In this document: piece by piece, positions 10,444 through 21,341 of the stretch | How the letters are laid out: each line of letters begins with the position of its first letter | Position numbering within the stretch: the first letter of the stretch is position 1 | Assembly (NCBI GenBank): GCA_001566295.1 | Contig: KQ964245.1 | Coordinates: 2,423,524 to 2,487,523 of the forward strand | Direction: 5' to 3' | DNA length: 64,000 bases | Source: Microdochium bolleyi | Taxonomy: Eukaryota; Ascomycota; Sordariomycetes; Xylariales; Microdochiaceae | Program-made: the position numbers and the translations under genes | Notes under the pieces: model-generated | Databases searched by the model: none | What the model was told of the DNA's origin: nothing | Seen by the model: only the letters and a program-made list of their open reading frames with translations

Positions 10444-12714
10444 TCTTGATTTTCGACAAGAAACACTTCGAGGACGCGTATGTCCTGCCCAGAAAAATTG
10501 CTATGAAGACTGAAATCTAATGTCATGATTCATTCATTGGACGTGCGCAGCTTCATCTAGGATTTGCGCCAAGGCAAATCTTGTTACTTTGGGGAGGTAA
10601 ACGCACAGCCAAGAATAGACGACGGCCGTGTCAGAGTTGATATTTGCCCTGGAGCATAATGCTCAAGCTGAGAGACCAGCACACCGGTGAATGTCGAGGT
10701 GGTCCCAAATGGTTCGGCAACAACATCTACACACAGACTTGCCGTGTATATTTGCAAACGACTTCGACACATCCCGATCACGATCATGTCCGGAGCCCTC
10801 ACACACGCGTGGGGCTTAGCGGAGAGATTGACAGTTTCCACGCCAGGGTCCTGGTCCAGCGCAGCCCTGCCAGACAAGGGGCGGGGGTTCCACTGCTGGC
10901 ATACTTTGACGGCCACACAGCTACTCAGCAGGGCGGCCGTGACGGATGCTTTCCATGTTTAGGCCACCAGAGCGTTGTGGCCTGGGATCACCAGACGATG
11001 GAACGTTTGATGATATGAGACTTGAGCAATGATGTACGCGCCAGCCGGACCCGTGCGTTGGGATTAGGGCAAGGCCAGCATGGGGCCCCATCGATTCGTC
11101 GTTGACGCGTCCTCCCCCCTCTCCGTCAACTGTCACATCAGCGAGCTTCCCCGAGTCTTCACATGCGTTGAAGCTAATGGCGCCTTGCGGTAGACACAGC
11201 GCCGCCTGAATATTGTCTCGGCTGCCCGGGCTAGCGACTGGAGGCTCGCCTGATGACTGATCTCACCAATACATCTGCATGGATTCCGGCATAGGAGGAG
11301 GGCTGCCCTTTCGAACTAGTTGCTTGGTGTGCGGACGGCACGGAACACGCAGCCATGCAGTCGCCCACTTTGCAAGCATGGCGACGGTGCAATGACCTTG
11401 CAAAGAGGGCTGGCCATTGGTCCGTTGCATCGCTGGGGCCTCTGAGTGCTGATCGGCATTTCAATCGACAGACTAACGCCACCAGGGCCACATGCTGGCC
11501 CAAACTCCAGGGTCGAGTGCCGGCCAGCCCCCGCGCACGCTAGAAGCATACCCTAGGATAGCGTTGCACCACGGGCCCTAGTTGTTTTTGACAGGTCAGG
11601 CACGGGTTGCCATTCCGGAGTAACTCACGAGTCACGCTACATGTCGATAGCTCATGGACTGTTTACGCAAAGCCAAATCTGCAAGAGGCACACCACCAAA
11701 GCCGTTGGCGGTGGCTAGACCCTTGTCCCAGGGCCCGTGCAACGGGACTCGGCGAGGACAGCGCCCAACGACGCACAGCCAGCGAGCGCATTGAGACTGG
11801 CGTTGAAGACCTTTCGACCTGTGCTACGAGGCTAACGCTGATGTCGAGTCTGACCGACCAGGGATGGCAAGGATACTAGTGCATGGGGCAGTCCTAGGAG
11901 AGTGTGTAACCATCAACATGACCACCAACTTCAGGTGCTTTCCGTACCAGACGACAGAAGGCCACCAGAAGAGTGGCAGGCTCGCGAGGCTAGGATTCCA
12001 TGCCGCTAGCCATGGACCCCTTTATCATCATTCAGGGTATGTATGCAGTTCTCCAGCACGGAAGAGGAGACCAGATGAAATAATTGCGGACCGACGCCCG
12101 AGGAACAAGGGTCAGGAAGTTGATCCAACTCTGCCGCGAGGCCATCGTACGTGAGTTCTCTCCAGTCGAGTCCCAGATATGGCCTTCGCACTCGTTCCCG
12201 GCGCTCTTCATCGCAGTCAGCATAGCCTGTCATCTACCATCTGGACGTTCCGCGGCCCATGCTGAACTTGTGTAAGTTCCAATGATTCATAATCATGATG
12301 TGCTAGAAGCACGGAGATATTACGTGGTGAGGTGATGCCCACATCCGGGAGTTTCCAAGGTTTTGTCATGGAGCATGGGGCCAAGCAGGGTCAAGGGGAC
12401 GATGGGACCCAAAGTGGTGGATTGTCGTGAACATCGCATGCCCGTCCCGCTCCCCGCCCCTATCCAACATCCCGGAACGGGAGCCGTGGTGACGATTCTC
12501 ATCTCGCAGAGACAGCTTATAAGAAGCAGACGTCTTCTTGCTCACTGCTACCTTCTGCTCTCTCCCAGCACGCGCATGCGAGAGACAGACCATCGTCTAC
12601 TTTGCCCGCTTCTTAACGCAGTCACTCTTTCACTCGTTTGTGGAAGTAGTCTATTCTAGTAGCTACTCCAGTCCTCTCATTAATAATTTGTCTTTCAACC
12701 TACACTCTTTCACG
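10444..12714. other. Long gene-free stretch upstream of the GPI protein
   Basis: 2.27 kb without a supportable gene. Short frames exist on both strands but show neither conserved motifs nor the GC3 bias of the neighbours. The last 250 bp form the promoter and leader of the wall protein: a TATA-like CTTATAAG at 12516-12523 lies about 195 bp before its ATG, followed by a CT-rich leader. Confidence 0.5.
12516..12523 (+). promoter_or_regulatory. TATA-like element of the GPI-protein gene
   Basis: CTTATAAG lies about 195 bp upstream of the ATG at 12715 and is followed by a pyrimidine-rich leader. Assigned from position and sequence only. Confidence 0.4.
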
Positions 12715-15018
12715 ATGCGTTTCGCCTCACAGAGCGCCTTGGCGCTGACCATGGCCTCGAGCCTCGTCTCAGCCAACACTGTCGATGACCGGGCTCTTCT
12801 CGGTCTTGACCTTTCTGGCTTGGGCAAGCTGTCTCACGAGCCCATCTCGGCAAACGTCAACCTTGACCAGAACCTGTCCGGCAGGGTCCTTGCCGCTGGT
12901 GTCTTGGCTGCCCCGACCGTCGGCAACATTGTCGGCGCCAAGGAGGACCTCGACATCTCGGTCATCTGCAACGACTGCTACACTCGTGGTAACATCAACG
13001 CCAAGGTGTCTTTGGAGCAAGTTGTGCCTGCTCTGTCGCTCACCATTACCGACATCGAGGCCAAGCTCAGCCTCGACATCAAGGCCAGCGATGCCACTTC
13101 GATCGCTGTCAACCTCTTCACTGCTCCCGTTCTGGATCTGCCCTTCCTCGGCCTCAACCTGGGCGCCTCTGTCTTCCTTGACCTCGTCATTGCTGTTTCC
13201 ACCGAGGTCGACCTCTCCGCCGGCATTGAGATCGAGCTTGTCGACGAGGCCGTCCTGTCCACCAACATTCTGTCTGGTGAGATCCTCAAGGCTGCCTTCT
13301 CCGGTCTCGAGGTTGCTGTCCTCCCGATCGCTGTCCGCATCGGCTGCACCGAGCTGCACGCTACTCTTCGCCTCCGCGTCGAGCTCGACGCCGGCCTAAA
13401 GCTCGACGCCGGCGAGATCCTGCCCATCCTCGACATCGTCCCCGCCATCGGCGCCGGTCTCGAGCTCGCCGTCTACGTCAACCTGGTCGAGTACATTGGT
13501 CTCTTCTGCCCTGACGAGTCCTGCCCCCTGCCTGCGGACAGCTACGGTCTCAACGTCGGTGCCATTGTCGGCCTCGACGTCAGCGTCGAGAACCTCGCCC
13601 ACATCCACCTGGCCCCTACCATCTCGACTGCTCTCCTCGAGGTGCCCCGGGCTACTCACTGCCAGACTGGACTGCCTCTCCCCTCCGGTTCCGCTACGTT
13701 CCCTGGCAGCTTCAGTGCCACTGCCACGCCCACTGGCGGCGCTGTCATCTCCACAGGAATTGTCACCGGCACTGCTACCGGCACCGCCTCGGGAAGCTCT
13801 ACTGGTTCTGCCACTGGCACAGCTTCTGGCAGCGCCTCTGCTTCCGCCAGTGCCTCTGACTCCGCCTCGGGAAGCGTTACCGGTACTGCCACAGGAACTG
13901 CCACTGGTACTGCTACCGGTACCACTTCTGGCAGTGCCTCCGATTCCGCTTCCGCCAGTGCCTCTGGCTCCGCCTCTGGTAGTGTCACCGGCACCGCTAC
14001 TGGCACGGCCACTGGTACTGCTACTGGTACCGCTTCTGACAGCGTCTCCAACTCTGCCTCGGGAAGTGTCACTGGTACTGCCTCTGGCTCCGCGTCCGGA
14101 AGTGTGACCGGTACAGCCACTGGCACTGCCTCGGGAAGCGTCACCGGCGTCCCTGCCACCGACATCACCGTCCCCCCCGGCTACGTCGTCTCGACCGTCA
14201 CCCAGACCGCCACCTACACCTTGACCACATGCGCCGCCAGCGTGCCCAACTGCCCTGGCGAGTACCAGGGTGAGACCACTCTCGTCCACACCACCGTGTA
14301 CACGACCGTCTGCCCGGCTGATGCCACCGTCACCGAGATGTACCCCAAGCCCACGACCACTCCCGCCACCAAGACGGCCGAGTCCACCACTACCTACGTC
14401 GTCACTCACGTCACCGCCGTCCCGTGCTCGTCTGTCAACACCTTCTACCCCCCGACCAACGTGGCCTCCCCCAGCTCGACCTACCCGACCATTGCCTCCT
14501 CGACCACTCCTATCTACCCTACTGGTACTGCCGTCCCGTCTACCACTGCCGGCACTACCACTACTGAGGAGATCGAGTACCCGACTGAGCCCGCCAAGGA
14601 GTACCCGACCCATCCCACCGAGGAGTACCCCGTCGCGTCCGCCTCCACCACCACCGCTGGCACCACCACCAAGGAGATCGAGTACCCGACCAAGCCCGTC
14701 GAGGAGTACCCCGTCGAGTCCGCGTCCACCACCGCGACCTACCCCGTCACCGCGCCCGCCTACCCCACGGCTCCCTACTACCCGTCCATGCCGGTGCCTC
14801 CCCCGGCGCACAACGGTTCCACCACCGCGACCTACCCTGTCGCCGTCACGCTGAGCACCTACCCCGTCGCCCCTACCGGCGGATACCCGACCAAGCCCGT
14901 CGCCCCGACCGAGACGTACCCCGTCCAGCCCCCCGTCCTGACGGCCGGCGCCTCGAAGCAGGTCCTCGGCAGCGGTGTCGTTGTTGTTGTTGCTGGTGCC
15001 GTCCTGGCTCTGTTCTAA
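12715..15018 (+). CDS. GPI-anchored, Ser/Thr-rich cell-wall or cell-surface protein
   Basis: Single exon, 767 aa from the ATG at 12715. The frame is open upstream, but the sequence from 12538 reads like a leader and only the 12715 start gives a signal peptide (about 1-20, MRFASQSALALTMASSLVSA). Residues 21-325 form a globular region rich in Leu, Val and Asp with alternating hydrophobic strands and few Cys (CNDCY, CTEL, CPDESCP). Residues about 330-480 are a Gly-Thr-Ala-Ser repeat expected to be heavily O-glycosylated. Next comes a TTCAASVPNCPGEY...TTVYTTVCPAD module (about 482-543) seen in many fungal wall proteins, then Pro/Tyr/Thr repeats of the EYPTKPVEEYPV type. The last 20 residues are hydrophobic after a small-residue site (AGAS), a GPI attachment signal. 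Likely cell-surface or adhesive role; the exact function is unknown. Confidence 0.9.
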   Translation: MRFASQSALALTMASSLVSANTVDDRALLGLDLSGLGKLSHEPISANVNLDQNLSGRVLAAGVLAAPTVGNIVGAKEDLDISVICNDCYTRGNINAKVSLEQVVPALSLTITDIEAKLSLDIKASDATSIAVNLFTAPVLDLPFLGLNLGASVFLDLVIAVSTEVDLSAGIEIELVDEAVLSTNILSGEILKAAFSGLEVAVLPIAVRIGCTELHATLRLRVELDAGLKLDAGEILPILDIVPAIGAGLELAVYVNLVEYIGLFCPDESCPLPADSYGLNVGAIVGLDVSVENLAHIHLAPTISTALLEVPRATHCQTGLPLPSGSATFPGSFSATATPTGGAVISTGIVTGTATGTASGSSTGSATGTASGSASASASASDSASGSVTGTATGTATGTATGTTSGSASDSASASASGSASGSVTGTATGTATGTATGTASDSVSNSASGSVTGTASGSASGSVTGTATGTASGSVTGVPATDITVPPGYVVSTVTQTATYTLTTCAASVPNCPGEYQGETTLVHTTVYTTVCPADATVTEMYPKPTTTPATKTAESTTTYVVTHVTAVPCSSVNTFYPPTNVASPSSTYPTIASSTTPIYPTGTAVPSTTAGTTTTEEIEYPTEPAKEYPTHPTEEYPVASASTTTAGTTTKEIEYPTKPVEEYPVESASTTATYPVTAPAYPTAPYYPSMPVPPPAHNGSTTATYPVAVTLSTYPVAPTGGYPTKPVAPTETYPVQPPVLTAGASKQVLGSGVVVVVAGAVLALF
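13765..14150 (+). repeat. Coding tandem repeat (Gly-Thr-Ala-Thr / Gly-Ser-Ala-Ser)
   Basis: Imperfect short repeats encode alternating GTATGTATGT and SGSASASASA blocks inside the wall protein. The units are out of perfect register but homogeneous, so length variation between strains is likely. Confidence 0.85.
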
Positions 15019-16634
15019 GCCCGCCAAGAGAGAGTGTAGAGAGAGCGCGTGTGTATGTATGTGTGTGCAGTCTTTGGGTGCCCTGCCGATGAGATTATGC
15101 AGCCAGTTTTGTTCTGCTAGACCTCTGGTTCGATCGCCCGATCACTGCTGGTCTTCCATGCATGTTTACTTAAGAATCTTCAATGTTTATATGTAATACC
15201 AAACTCATAGAATCCAACGATCAAGGGCCTCTCGTGAAGTGATGGCGCATGTCCTTTGGTGCACGTACGCCAAGCATGGTCACCTACAGCGACGCCTGCT
15301 GCCAGAGCTGGTTTGTGAACAGGAAGTGCGTCGTGACATATCCGAGTTGAGCGACCTGGCTATGGCTGAAAGGCTTCTGACCAGTTTCTGGCAATTATAG
15401 CCTCCCAGTTCTAACCGAGTATTTAGCTTGAGCGTTCTCTTTCTCGCCTGTGGGATGCATCCCCCTCTCTTGTCAAACTGTGTATTGGGGTTGCTCTACT
15501 TTGCCGTTCTTATTTTATCCATAGGACTACAAAGGCATAGACCAGACTGGAATACCTTCAACCCATCCTGAAGAGTTCAAGGGTCACAAATGCTCGGTTT
15601 GTCGTTCTCCAACTAGGTTGTCAAATCACAGCCCTGATTAGGAACAAAGTGACGTAAAGAAGTGGACCAGAATAAACCCTTGCAGGGTTTCATAGCTCAG
15701 TAGAATGAGAGCCAGTCAAAAGTGACATTCGTTCTGTGGCAAAAAGGCGAAAATGTAATGGCAGCATTGGGAACACAGCAAAACGCAGCCCGGGGGGTTC
15801 GTTCTTTCTCCGGTCCACACACATGCACACATACGCAGACCCCGCATTTCTCTTGCGCCCAGCCACATGGCTGCGGGGTTCTAGTGCTGGGGGGGCAGGG
15901 CTTTCTGCACGCTGAAAGTGTACTGCCTATTACGGTGAACAGGAAGGGCTACAGCGGGCAAAGGACGCTTGTCTCATCAGAAGTCGTGAAGTTGAGACAT
16001 TTGCTTCTAGAATGTCTCATGGACTGCTAGCATTTGTGGGGTGCTAGACCGGGACAGAGCATGTGCTACTAGCTGCCCTGTCCCACGGTACCGAGCTGCT
16101 GGATCAGTTGAGCCTCATGTGGCCGCGAGTCACTGGATTGCATGCTGGAAATGCTCCGTAGCAATATACCCTCCGGGACAAACCTGCAGCTCCAGTGCAG
16201 TGGGGACGGCGGGGAGCGGAGCCAAGCCTGCAAATTGGCTGCCACTCAGAACCTGGGATTTAGCCTGGCGAGCGGCAAAGCCACAGCTGCTCCGACGGCA
16301 GTTGTCGTCTCGAGAGGGAGAGGGGCCAAAGGGGTGAGCGAGGTGGAGTAAGAAGGGTTCCGAGAGGGGCACGCTGGGCCTCAAGCCACCGTCTTTCCCG
16401 TCCGGTGCTGAGCGTGGAAACAAAGCAGACCGACAAGAGTCCGCCGCTGCTCGAACCTCTCGTCCAACACCCCTCGCCGCGATATTGCGTACTAGAGAAC
16501 CCTTGGCGCCATCCCGCACCATTCAAAGGTACGTCGACAATGGCCACGGCCATCAGGGTGTTGAGGGCAAAGCCCCACCCACGCCAGGACCTGCTCGACA
16601 CGGAGTGCTGATAGCGTGAGCAGACGTTGACATA
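15019..16634. other. Intergenic region
   Basis: 1.6 kb between two co-directional genes. It begins with a short GA and GT-rich 3' UTR-like segment (GAGAGAG, TGTATGTATGTGTGTG at about 15028-15068). No gene is supported. Confidence 0.5.
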
Positions 16635-17843
16635 ATGGCGCCTCCTTTCCGGGCTGAGCACATGGGCTCGCTTCTGCGGCCCGACAACCTCCTCGAGATC
16701 CGAGCCAACATCCGTGACAAAGGCCTCTCGGCGGAGGATGCCGGGCTCCCCGCGGTCGAGAAGCAGGCCGTCGCCGATGTCGTCGCCCTGCAGCGTGAGG
16801 CGGGCTTCAAGGCTGTCAACTCTGGCGAGTACAACCGCACCCGCTTCTGGGGCCAGATGTGGGATGAGTTCGAGGGCACCACCGCCCTCCAGGAGGCCGA
16901 GGGCTCCATGTTCCGCCTCTACCACCCCGACGTCGTCAGTCTGATCGAGAAGGGCCGCCACGTCATGCCTGGCGAGTCGGTCATCGCAAAGACGAAGCTC
17001 TCCCACAACGCGGCCAAGTCCACGTCCAACATGCACGAGCTCCGCCTCGTCCAGGCCGCTCTGCCCGAGAGCGAGTGGCCCAACATCAAGCTCACCATGA
17101 TCACGCCCGCCTGGTTCCACATGCGTTACAAGCAGGGCCGTGCCTACACCCCCGAGGCCTACGCCAACGACGCCGAGTACTTCCAGGACGTTGCCAAGGT
17201 CTACAATGCCGAGCTCAAGATGCTCTACGATGCCGGCCTGCGCAATGTCCAGTTCGACGACCCCGGCATGGCGTACTTCTGCAGCGACAAGTTCCGTGAC
17301 GGCTGGGCCGAGGACAAGGACAACATCGGCACTGTCGATGACCTCCTCGATGCCTACATCAAGCTGTACAACGACTCGGTCCAGGGCCTCCCTGCCGACA
17401 TGCACACTGGCATTCATCTGTGCCGTGGAAACTTCATCGGAGGCCGCCACTTTGCCGAGGGCGGATACGACATCATCGCCAAGAAGCTGTTCCAGGATCT
17501 CAATGTCAACACCTTCTACCTCGAGTACGACACGGAGCGTGCTGGCGGCTTCGAGCCCCTGAAGTTCCTGCCCAAGGACAAGTATGTCGTTGTCGGTGCC
17601 ATCAGCACCAAGCTGCGGGAGCTCGAGGACAAGGAGAGCACCAAGGAGCGCATCCTCAAGGCGGCCGACTTTGTGGCCTCTGGCCGTGGCGAGAGCCGCG
17701 AGGAGGCGCTCAAGAGCGTGTGCATCAGCCCCCAGTGCGGCTTCAGCACGCACGAGACCGGCTACCCGTTGAGTGTGGATGATGAGAAGAAGAAGCTGGG
17801 CCTCGTGCGCCAGATCGCCGACGAGATCTGGGGTGAGGCGTAG
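16635..17843 (+). CDS. Stand-alone MetE C-terminal-domain-like protein (UROD/MetE-like superfamily)
   Basis: Single exon, 402 aa. It covers the C-terminal (catalytic) barrel of cobalamin-independent methionine synthase but lacks the N-terminal half of the ~760-aa enzyme. The zinc ligands used by MetE are all in place: His261 and Cys263 in GIHLCRGN, Glu297 in FYLEYDTERAG and Cys368 in SPQCGFST. An AEHMGSLLRP start and VNSGEYNR (near residue 65) match the short MetE-like proteins found in bacteria and fungi. These are thought to be methyltransferases of uncertain donor and acceptor, so methionine synthesis itself should not be assumed. No signal or targeting peptide. Strong GC3 bias suggests good expression. 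Confidence 0.9.
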   Translation: MAPPFRAEHMGSLLRPDNLLEIRANIRDKGLSAEDAGLPAVEKQAVADVVALQREAGFKAVNSGEYNRTRFWGQMWDEFEGTTALQEAEGSMFRLYHPDVVSLIEKGRHVMPGESVIAKTKLSHNAAKSTSNMHELRLVQAALPESEWPNIKLTMITPAWFHMRYKQGRAYTPEAYANDAEYFQDVAKVYNAELKMLYDAGLRNVQFDDPGMAYFCSDKFRDGWAEDKDNIGTVDDLLDAYIKLYNDSVQGLPADMHTGIHLCRGNFIGGRHFAEGGYDIIAKKLFQDLNVNTFYLEYDTERAGGFEPLKFLPKDKYVVVGAISTKLRELEDKESTKERILKAADFVASGRGESREEALKSVCISPQCGFSTHETGYPLSVDDEKKKLGLVRQIADEIWGEA

Positions 17844-18964
17844 ATAAGGTAGCTTGGCAGATTGCCAGTAGATGCACCAATGAAAATATCTGGCCGACAG
17901 AGGAATCAGAAAGCAACTGAGTTGGTGTCGACTTGGTTGCAGGTATCATCGCCTAACTACAATCGTCTCGACATCAAGCCGAGTTGTGATGCATCATGTG
18001 ACGGGTGGAAATGTGCCCGCCATGCATGATGCCGCGTAGTACTTTGGCCCGGAACAAGCCCTACTTGATCTGGAATCGCGTGTTCGGGTGTCAACTACAG
18101 AATAGTGGTGGGTGACGAAATTGACGAAGCCATGGCGAAGCCGACAATTGGAAGAGGCTGCAGTTTATGCAGGTCCACAATTACATGAATGTGACTTCAC
18201 CTTCAATGTTGGCATGGCACGGATCAACCTTTGATGGCAGCTGTGAAAGGGACCCGGAGTTGAGCTGAGGCAGTCTCGGGCAAGAGCACCCTGGGGCATG
18301 CAGGTCCCTACCAATTCGGGTTCTTCCGCCCGAAGCAGGCGCGATGTCGCAATGACGCAATGGTGCTGCCTTCCCTGCTGCATATGTCAGATGGGCGCAA
18401 TCAGGTTGATCAGCGCCGCGAGATGGGGGATCTTTGCTCTGGCCATCCTGCCTCGCTTGCATTTTGCGTCTTTGTGCCATCACAGGCCACGCGGCACGTT
18501 CCCGACGGGTCTTTCATTGGGCGTCCTGCTGCCGCAGACCCGGGCTTCGGAGATGCAGCAACTTGAAGCCACCACCGGACCATCTGGCCCGAAGCATCCT
18601 CGACGCCGCCCGTGGTGATCTGGCGTCGATTGGGCACGATGCCCTTGCTTTGACGTCTATGTGGAGCCTGCCTTGGGGGACTCCTGTCTGGCCGGCTCGA
18701 GCCGGACTCGACTTCAAACCAAGATGAGGCTGCTTCTCGTCACAATCACGATCTCCCAATTATGCTTGCTGCCGTCTGCATCATGCCAGCCATTAAAGTA
18801 AAAGGGGCACTAAGACCACTACAATAGCCCTTCGGCCACACCTCCCATCCTGACTTATAAGCACACAACTGCAGCCACCAATCTGAGCATGTAGAGTCTC
18901 GTCCAAAGTCCAATGCAATTCTTGGACCCCTAACCGTCAACAATCTTATCGCTTCTTCTTCACG
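17844..18964. other. Intergenic region
   Basis: 1.1 kb with no supportable exon. A TATA-like CTTATAAG at about 18854-18861 lies roughly 105 bp before the F-box gene ATG and is the best promoter candidate. Confidence 0.45.
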
Positions 18965-19888
18965 ATGGACCACACGCTCGCTATCCCCGAGCTTCTCGAG
19001 AATATCCTCCTCCACCTCGACATCCGCACTCTGCTTGTGGCTGCCCAGCGTGTCGACACGACATGGAACTTAATGATAAACACGTCGCCCAGGATACAAA
19101 AGACCATCTTCTTTGCGCCAGACGACTCGATACCCGCCTCGGCACCAGTCTTCAACCAGCTCTTCATCGACACTTTCCCATTTTGTTTCGACCAACTCCT
19201 GCAAACATCAGATCTGGCTTTGCCGATTTCGTCTAGAAGCAACGACACGTCTACCCTCGGAGCTGCTCCATTCCCGCTCTCGACACACATCACATCAAAG
19301 GCACATGCATTCTCCAGACCTGAAGCGTCCTGGCGGCGTATGCTCATCCAGCAGCCGCCACTGCGCAGCTACGGCGTCGCCATGACAGCAACCATTCCAT
19401 CTTTGGCAACACAAGCGAACACACACGGTCGACCTCCAAGTGCGGCAGTGCAAGAGATCCTGTTGATGCCAAGTCCAACGCTCTGCGCATCAACACAAGG
19501 ACCACATGAGGCACTAGGCGCCATAATATCCATGCCATACCTTCTCGAGAAGTGCCTGACGGGCCCCCAGGAATCCTCACAGACCAACGCAGCCACCCCT
19601 GTCTCTGGCTTCAGAATACTCTGGCCTCACAACAGCAACATGAACGCCGTGGCGGAGGCAACATACCCCGACGAGCAGGTCCGCGGCGCAGTCTTACGGC
19701 AAGCGCAAGGCCATGGCATGGTTCTCAATCCCGTGGTTGGTCTGACCAAGATGAGCCCAGCGGATGCTACTCTACAACGTGTGCGGGATGTCCTGCTCGG
19801 AGTCGACGATATGGTGGAGCCTGAGGACAAGGCGTCGGGGAAGTCTTGGCGACGCGGAAGTGACGTCTGCTCAGATCTCGAGATCTGA
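18965..19888 (+). CDS. F-box domain protein
   Basis: Single exon, 307 aa. The first 45 residues are a clear F-box: LAIPELLENILLHLDIRTLL followed by VAAQRVDTTWNLMINTSPRIQKTIFF, the layout typical of the large ascomycete F-box families. The rest is poorly structured, rich in Ser, Pro, Ala and Thr, and has no WD40, LRR or kelch repeats. By family knowledge the F-box would bind Skp1 and place the protein in an SCF ubiquitin ligase; the substrate cannot be predicted. This expanded family evolves quickly in filamentous fungi. It converges with the split-barrel gene at 20393. Confidence 0.85.
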   Translation: MDHTLAIPELLENILLHLDIRTLLVAAQRVDTTWNLMINTSPRIQKTIFFAPDDSIPASAPVFNQLFIDTFPFCFDQLLQTSDLALPISSRSNDTSTLGAAPFPLSTHITSKAHAFSRPEASWRRMLIQQPPLRSYGVAMTATIPSLATQANTHGRPPSAAVQEILLMPSPTLCASTQGPHEALGAIISMPYLLEKCLTGPQESSQTNAATPVSGFRILWPHNSNMNAVAEATYPDEQVRGAVLRQAQGHGMVLNPVVGLTKMSPADATLQRVRDVLLGVDDMVEPEDKASGKSWRRGSDVCSDLEI

Positions 19889-20392
19889 CGCAGTGCTTGT
19901 TTTTCTTTCCCTGAAGTGCCTTTTCCTCGTGATACCCATGTATGATTTTATCGAGCTACCAACCTGTACAAATAGAAGACAATCCACTTTCATTGTCAGC
20001 GATAACACATACAAGCCCAATTCCCATCGGACCACTCTCACTTCTTCATGGCTTTGCCGTCACTACCGACGCATTGCTTGGGCCTGACCACGATAGATCG
20101 ACATAGTCAGTACAATGAGTTTAACCGGAGCACTTCCTTTGGCTGGTTGTGTATTGCTCGTCTTGGAACCGACGTCATTGCCTTCCTGATTGGGTTCGCG
20201 TTTCGTGGGGAATTGCGGATCACCAGAGGAGCACTTGGTCCGGACCTCGGGACCCTTGCCCAAGCACGGACGGCTGTTCAAATTTCGAACATGCAAATGT
20301 CCCAACCGTGTCTTCACAAGAGTTCTCATCGTGATTGCACCTACACATTGCGATGTAAAATACTTTCAGATTCCCGCCCACAAATCGACTAC
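19889..20392. other. Convergent 3' intergenic region
   Basis: About 500 bp holding the 3' ends of the F-box gene and of the minus-strand flavoprotein gene. Nothing else is seen. Confidence 0.5.
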
Positions 20393-21341
20393 TCAGTCCT
20401 CCTCGTCCTCCGGCTTCGGCTTCGCCGCCATGACCTTGGCCGCCGCCTCGAGCGCGACCTCCTCGTTCCAGGCATTGAAGTCCTTCCTCGCCTCGTCGAG
20501 ATAGCCCGGCAGCTTGTCGACCTTGTTGTACGGCCCCGCGATGGGCTCACCCATGGTCAGGTGCATGGGGATCATGCCGGTCCAGACCCGGCCGCGGAGC
20601 TCCGCGTCCTCCATGTCGTCCTTGTTGTCGCGGGGCACGCCCGTGCGGACCTTGGCGCTGCCGGCCTCGATCTTGACGCGCAGGATCGACGTGCTCTGGT
20701 ACTCGGCGCTGCTGGGCGGGACCCGCGTGTGCCTCCAGCGGTCGCGCACCACGCTGTCGGTGATGAGCTCCATGCCGTACAGCTTCTCGTCGGCGTCGGT
20801 CACGACGGTCGCGCGCCCGAAGAGCACGGCCGAGCGGTAGTTGTAGTCGTGCGTGTTGGGCGTGAGCGAGAGGATCAGCCCGTCGACGTGGCTCGCGGCG
20901 ATGGTCACGGGGAGGCCCGGGGGCGGTGGAGCCCCGGCTGCATCCTGATGGCCTTCGCCATCTGCCTCCTTCCGGGAGAGGTTCATGATGCGCGACGAGA
21001 CGTAGCCGTGCAGGTACAGGTCCAGCACGTCGCCCGTGTCGGCGCTCGGCCGCGCGAACGAGCCCATCTGCCCGATCATGGGCAGCACCGTGGGGAACGG
21101 CGAGCCCGGCGCGTTGAACGAGACGTGCAGGATCGGGCACGAGTTGACAATCTGGTGGATCGTCTCGAGCGAATAGGTGGCTGTCAAGAGTTGATAGTTA
21201 GGCATGTGCGTGTTATCAAAGAACAATCGACCGGTGAAAGCAGGCCGCAGTGAGATGTGCATGGCAGCGCATACCTCGGGCGTCATAGCGGTTGACCTTG
21301 CTGTAGGGCTGGGTCGGGTATTCGAGGGTCGTTGACGGCAT
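20393..21341 (-). CDS. Flavin-nucleotide-binding protein, PNPOx-like FMN split barrel
   Basis: Two exons, 21341-21275 and 21180-20393, joined across a 94-nt intron (donor GTATGC, branch CTAAC, acceptor TTGACAG); 284 aa. Splicing gives NRYDARATYSLETIHQIVNS, the expected start of the fold. The protein carries LHVSFN, VLPMIGQMGSF, YLHGYVSSRIMNL and YNYRSAVLFGRA, all typical of the fungal/bacterial flavin-nucleotide-binding subfamily of pyridoxamine-phosphate-oxidase-like proteins, and ends the fold with GRVWTGMIP and AGPYNKV. The acidic tail is EDEED. These proteins bind FMN and may reduce small substrates; the substrate is unknown. A TATAAA sits about 115 bp upstream. Another split-barrel domain occurs in the fused oxidoreductase at 34177-36318. 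Confidence 0.9.

Noticed and set aside
12538..12714. N-terminal extension of the GPI protein from an upstream ATG
   Set aside because: It would bury the clear signal peptide that starts at 12715, and it lies only about 15-20 bp after a TATA-like element, as a leader would.
15671..15745. tRNA-like TAGCTCAGTAGAATGAGAGC segment
   Set aside because: It resembles a D-arm, but no acceptor stem, anticodon arm or T-arm can be paired around it.
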